A stretch of 25,686 nt of DNA from Thermoplasmata archaeon (GTDB lineage Archaea; Thermoplasmatota; Thermoplasmata; Thermoplasmatales; Thermoplasmataceae), in the NCBI GenBank assembly GCA_021792045.1, contig JAJYVJ010000011.1, positions 1 to 25,686 of the forward strand, in the 5' to 3' direction. The position numbers and the translations under genes were made by a program. Position 1 is the stretch's first letter. Each line of letters opens with the position of its first letter. A model generated the notes under the pieces. It made no database searches, was not told where the DNA came from, and worked only from the letters and a program-made list of their open reading frames with translations. Shown here piece by piece: positions 23,427 through 25,686 of the stretch.

Positions 23427-24816
23427 CAGACATTCTGTTGGGAACACCTCTTCTCCGCCTCCTGCTTGTTGATTTTTCCCCTGTCCCGGAAGTTATGAGC
23501 TCATACATTATGGCGTTCTTTCCAGCCGCGGGTCTGATAATTCTCCCGAGTCTCTGCCTGAACTGCCTTGTGCTGCCTGAGCCACTTATTACGACCGCTA
23601 CAGACGCATCCGGGACGTCTACTCCTTCGTCAAGGATGCGGCTTGTTGCAATCTTTGTTATCTTACCTTCGCGGAAAAGATCGAGATACTTCTTCCTTTC
23701 TGGCCCAGGAGTTAAATAAGTCATGGCGGGTATTAGAAATTCTTTCGATACCATATAAGCTGTTTCGGTATCCTCTGTAAAGATGAACATCTTGTCTTCC
23801 CTGTGCTTCGACATGACGTAACGAACAAAATCTATCTTTGCTCTGGCACTGAACGCTATCTCCCTTGAACGCCGCCATGCAAGCAGAGCTTCCCTGCCAT
23901 CCCTGTTCCATGACTGCATTATGAATCGCTGAAAGTCAAAAGTACCTTTTAGGTTAACGTGATATCTCCTGAGGTATGATAGAAAAATTTCCCTGTTTCT
24001 GTTGTACTCAGCCTCTTCCTCATCCGTTAGTTCTACCGGTATGCGTATAATTTCGAAACCGGAGAGAAAATCTGTTAACTCCTCGTAGCCCATCTCGAAC
24101 ATCTTTCCGCCCATATAAGGAACGAGGAGTTCATGAAGCCCATCCGCACGTTCATAAGTGGCTGTGAGTCCGAGCCTTTCAGGTGCTGTATACATTTTAG
24201 CAATCTCGCTGAATTTTTCCGAAGCCATATGATGAACTTCATCTGCAATTAACAGATCGAATCTATTTCCTATCTTCTCAGCAAAGAGGTACGCAGAATC
24301 ATAGGTTGAAACCGTTATAGGCTGGAGATCCTTCTCGTCTCCCCCAAGTTGTCCAATGTGTATATTGAAGGCTTTCTCTACGTTCTCCCTCCATTGCTGT
24401 ACCAACTCGATAGTCGGGGCAACTATTATCGCACTTTTCCTGTTGCGAAGTATCGCCTCCAGTCCAATATGCGTTTTGCCGGCAGCAGTTGGAAGTACAA
24501 CTATGCCCCTCCTTCCATTTTTTTCCCATTCAGAAATAGCTGCTTCCTGATACTTTCTCAACTTGAAAGAAGTGTTCACATTCAGGGCAGGACTTTCTGT
24601 CATTACCCTGTCGATAAGATTTGGCAAAATTCGCTTCAGTTCAGAATAAAAATAACCAAGACAACGATATTTCCCAACACGTCCATCCCATTTCACTTCT
24701 GCAGGTAGTGGAACATCCCTTGGCCATTCGTCTAAAAGAATGGTACCTTTATCAAACTCTGCAATCAAAGATCGGCTTCCTCCATAAGTGTAATTTCGTA
24801 TACATTTCTCGAACAT
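23413..24816 (-). CDS. xpb: XPB-type DNA repair helicase
   Basis: A 467-residue superfamily 2 helicase. An N-terminal damage-recognition-like region of about 80 residues precedes LRKYQ (86-90), Walker A PTAAGKT (109-115), DEVHH (192-196), RLGLTATYERADG (214-226) and motif VI QFRQRLGRIIRP (418-429). This is the compact archaeal XPB form, an ATP-driven duplex-opening helicase that works with Bax1 in repair. Its C-terminus is Arg-rich (STSRRRRRGVPNR). A TATA-like ATTAAAAC lies about 30 bases upstream on the minus strand. It is first in the XPB-Bax1 operon. Confidence 0.95.
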   Translation of the reverse strand: MFEKCIRNYTYGGSRSLIAEFDKGTILLDEWPRDVPLPAEVKWDGRVGKYRCLGYFYSELKRILPNLIDRVMTESPALNVNTSFKLRKYQEAAISEWEKNGRRGIVVLPTAAGKTHIGLEAILRNRKSAIIVAPTIELVQQWRENVEKAFNIHIGQLGGDEKDLQPITVSTYDSAYLFAEKIGNRFDLLIADEVHHMASEKFSEIAKMYTAPERLGLTATYERADGLHELLVPYMGGKMFEMGYEELTDFLSGFEIIRIPVELTDEEEAEYNRNREIFLSYLRRYHVNLKGTFDFQRFIMQSWNRDGREALLAWRRSREIAFSARAKIDFVRYVMSKHREDKMFIFTEDTETAYMVSKEFLIPAMTYLTPGPERKKYLDLFREGKITKIATSRILDEGVDVPDASVAVVISGSGSTRQFRQRLGRIIRPAAGKNAIMYELITSGTGEKSTSRRRRRGVPNRMSDGEA

Positions 24817-24951
24817 AATCTTATCGCGAAGTTTGACCCAAATTGTTTTAATGCTGCCTATCTCATTAAGACCTAAATAAATCTATCAACTATAAACAAG
24901 AAAAATGTATTCATCAATTTACCTTCTTCTATGAAAAAATAAAAAAATTGC

Positions 24952-25338
24952 TCAGGATGCAATTGACTTGAGCTGACCAATAAGTTCTGTCTCGACATGA
25001 TCGGTCCAGAGAATCTCAGGAACGTCAACTACAAGGAATAGTTCGCTTAACAGAATGGTTTCAATAGCCGCTACACCTAAGTTCTGCAGCAATTTTCCAA
25101 CACCCACGCTAACATTTAGTTTTCCTCCTTCGTTCTTAAAAGTAAATGTCAGTGCACGGTCCGCAGCAATAATATCTCTCAAAATCCCAGCTTTTTGTGC
25201 CTGAAGTATTCCCTGATCATTTTGAACATTGCTTTGAACTTTCCATTTGTTGTTCTTTAATTGCTCTTCGAAAGAGGATACAATATCACTTAGTTGCTTT
25301 TGTGTCTCCAATACTATGTCTTTTTTGAATATTTCCAT
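24952..25338 (-). CDS. Hypothetical protein, 128 aa
   Basis: Not recognised. The first 40 residues look like an amphipathic helix (LETQKQLSDIVSSFEEQL). They are followed by alternating strands (KWKVQSNVQ, ILQAQKAGILRDIIAADRAL, FTFKNEGGKLNVSVGVGKL) and a hydrophobic stretch at about 90-107 (VAAIETILLSELFLVVDVP). The GGKLNVSVGVG strand pattern and overall length suggest a small soluble or membrane-associated alpha/beta domain. It has its own TATA-like box (GATTATAC) about 30 bases upstream on the minus strand, which supports a real leaderless gene. It lies downstream of an IS200/IS605 scar and next to the XPB operon, with no clear link to either. Confidence 0.7.
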   Translation of the reverse strand: MEIFKKDIVLETQKQLSDIVSSFEEQLKNNKWKVQSNVQNDQGILQAQKAGILRDIIAADRALTFTFKNEGGKLNVSVGVGKLLQNLGVAAIETILLSELFLVVDVPEILWTDHVETELIGQLKSIAS

Positions 25339-25410
25339 AAATCTTCATGGAATTCATGCTGTATAATCTTTACTGTTTTTGCGTTAACTCATGAATTGCA
25401 AAGTCCTATT

Positions 25411-25680
25411 TCATGACATCCTCCCACTCCTAAAGGATTAGGTTTACAGTGCTATGATCTTCGGATTGTTCTGCTCTACGATATCCCTTATTATCTTCTT
25501 TAGCCAGGTTTCAACATCAGCGAGGATTACTTTTATTCTGTATATAGGACACCAGACAAAATAATAATTCATGAAATGAATCGATGTATTGAAACTGGTA
25601 TAGCTCTTTGTCACGCTGATCTATGCATTATATACATGATAATCCATTCACTTTCACCCATTCTCGAAGGGTGTGGGATT
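25411..25680 (-). mobile_element. Non-autonomous IS200/IS605-type element (PATE-like)
   Basis: About 270 bases look like an internally deleted IS200/IS605 element read on the minus strand. The left end carries a hairpin, CACCC/GGGTG with an inner TTC/GAA pair (25655-25673). The right end has hairpin CCTAA-AGGA-TTAGG (25429-25442) followed on the minus strand by AGTGGGAGGATGTCATGA, typical of right ends in this family. Between them is only the first part of a Y1 transposase. No TnpB remains. Such hairpin-ended derivatives can be mobilised in trans by a complete relative elsewhere in the genome. Confidence 0.65.
25444..25614 (-). pseudogene. IS200/IS605 TnpA (Y1 transposase), N-terminal fragment
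   Basis: From GTG 25614 the frame reads VTKSYTSFNTSIHFMNYYF, then VWCPIYRIKVILADVETWL and KKIIRDIVEQNNPKIIAL, followed by a stop. This is the N-terminal 56 residues of a TnpA (compare the family core HFVWCPKYRRKVL). It ends just before the HUH motif and long before the catalytic Tyr, so it cannot cut DNA. It lies inside the hairpin-bounded element. Confidence 0.82.
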
Positions 25681-25686
25681 TTTCGC

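Noticed and set aside
1..25686. CRISPR array, rRNA genes or a defence system
   Set aside because: No regularly spaced direct repeats, no rRNA-like sequence and no Cas or toxin-antitoxin motifs were seen. The lone methyltransferase has no neighbouring nuclease.

Overview
The window looks like a chromosomal segment of an acidophilic euryarchaeon of the Thermoplasmatales type (Thermoplasma, Ferroplasma, Picrophilus, Cuniculiplasma relatives). Supporting evidence: an archaeal tRNA-Ser with no encoded CCA; many genes with a TATA-like box about 25-30 bases before the start codon (leaderless style); an archaeal XPB helicase with its Bax1 nuclease partner; a bacterial-type pantothenate kinase, which is characteristic of this order; BadF-type sugar kinases; and a run of archaeal IS families. 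No species can be named from the sequence alone.

Positions 1-11000 are an accessory region. Broken transposons lie between AT-rich sugar-metabolism genes. The IS remnants are a YREK-type DDE transposase cut by the window edge, an IS110 N-terminus, a D,D(35)E integrase-type transposase, an IS5-type transposase with a probable frameshift at its start, a second YREK-type remnant, an IS256 N-terminus and a two-zinc-ribbon transposase. The metabolic genes are a D-2-hydroxyacid dehydrogenase (508-1431), a tightly coupled minus-strand operon of zinc polyol dehydrogenase, HUMPS-family synthase/decarboxylase and TIM-barrel sugar-phosphate epimerase (4298-6928), a BadF-family kinase (7755-8750) and a DMT-type exporter (9513-10370). 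A 55-residue Cys-rich protein gene, previously easy to miss, sits at 3030-3197 between two IS remnants.

Positions 11117-15618 are a complete sugar-type ABC importer operon: membrane-anchored binding protein, two permeases and a MalK-like ATPase, ending in a T-run. Together with the dehydrogenase-HUMPS-epimerase operon and the kinase it suggests import and catabolism of an unusual sugar, polyol or sugar acid through a ketose phosphate. This is the best candidate for an undescribed system. The substrate cannot be read from the sequence.

Positions 15700-25400 are mostly core genome: tRNA-Ser(GGA), a hemerythrin-domain protein, a 56-residue zinc-ribbon protein, pantothenate kinase coupled to an apparently orphan DNA adenine methyltransferase, a DUF167 protein, a second BadF-family kinase, and a DNA repair block (PolX with PHP domain, Bax1, XPB). 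A hypothetical protein follows. The window ends in a non-autonomous IS200/IS605 derivative whose Y1 transposase is truncated before its HUH motif but which keeps hairpins at both ends.

Other items worth checking are a paired-hairpin region just upstream of the IS110 recombinase fragment (bridge-RNA position), a palindromic operator candidate in front of the sugar operon, and two GATC sites at the start of the methyltransferase gene.
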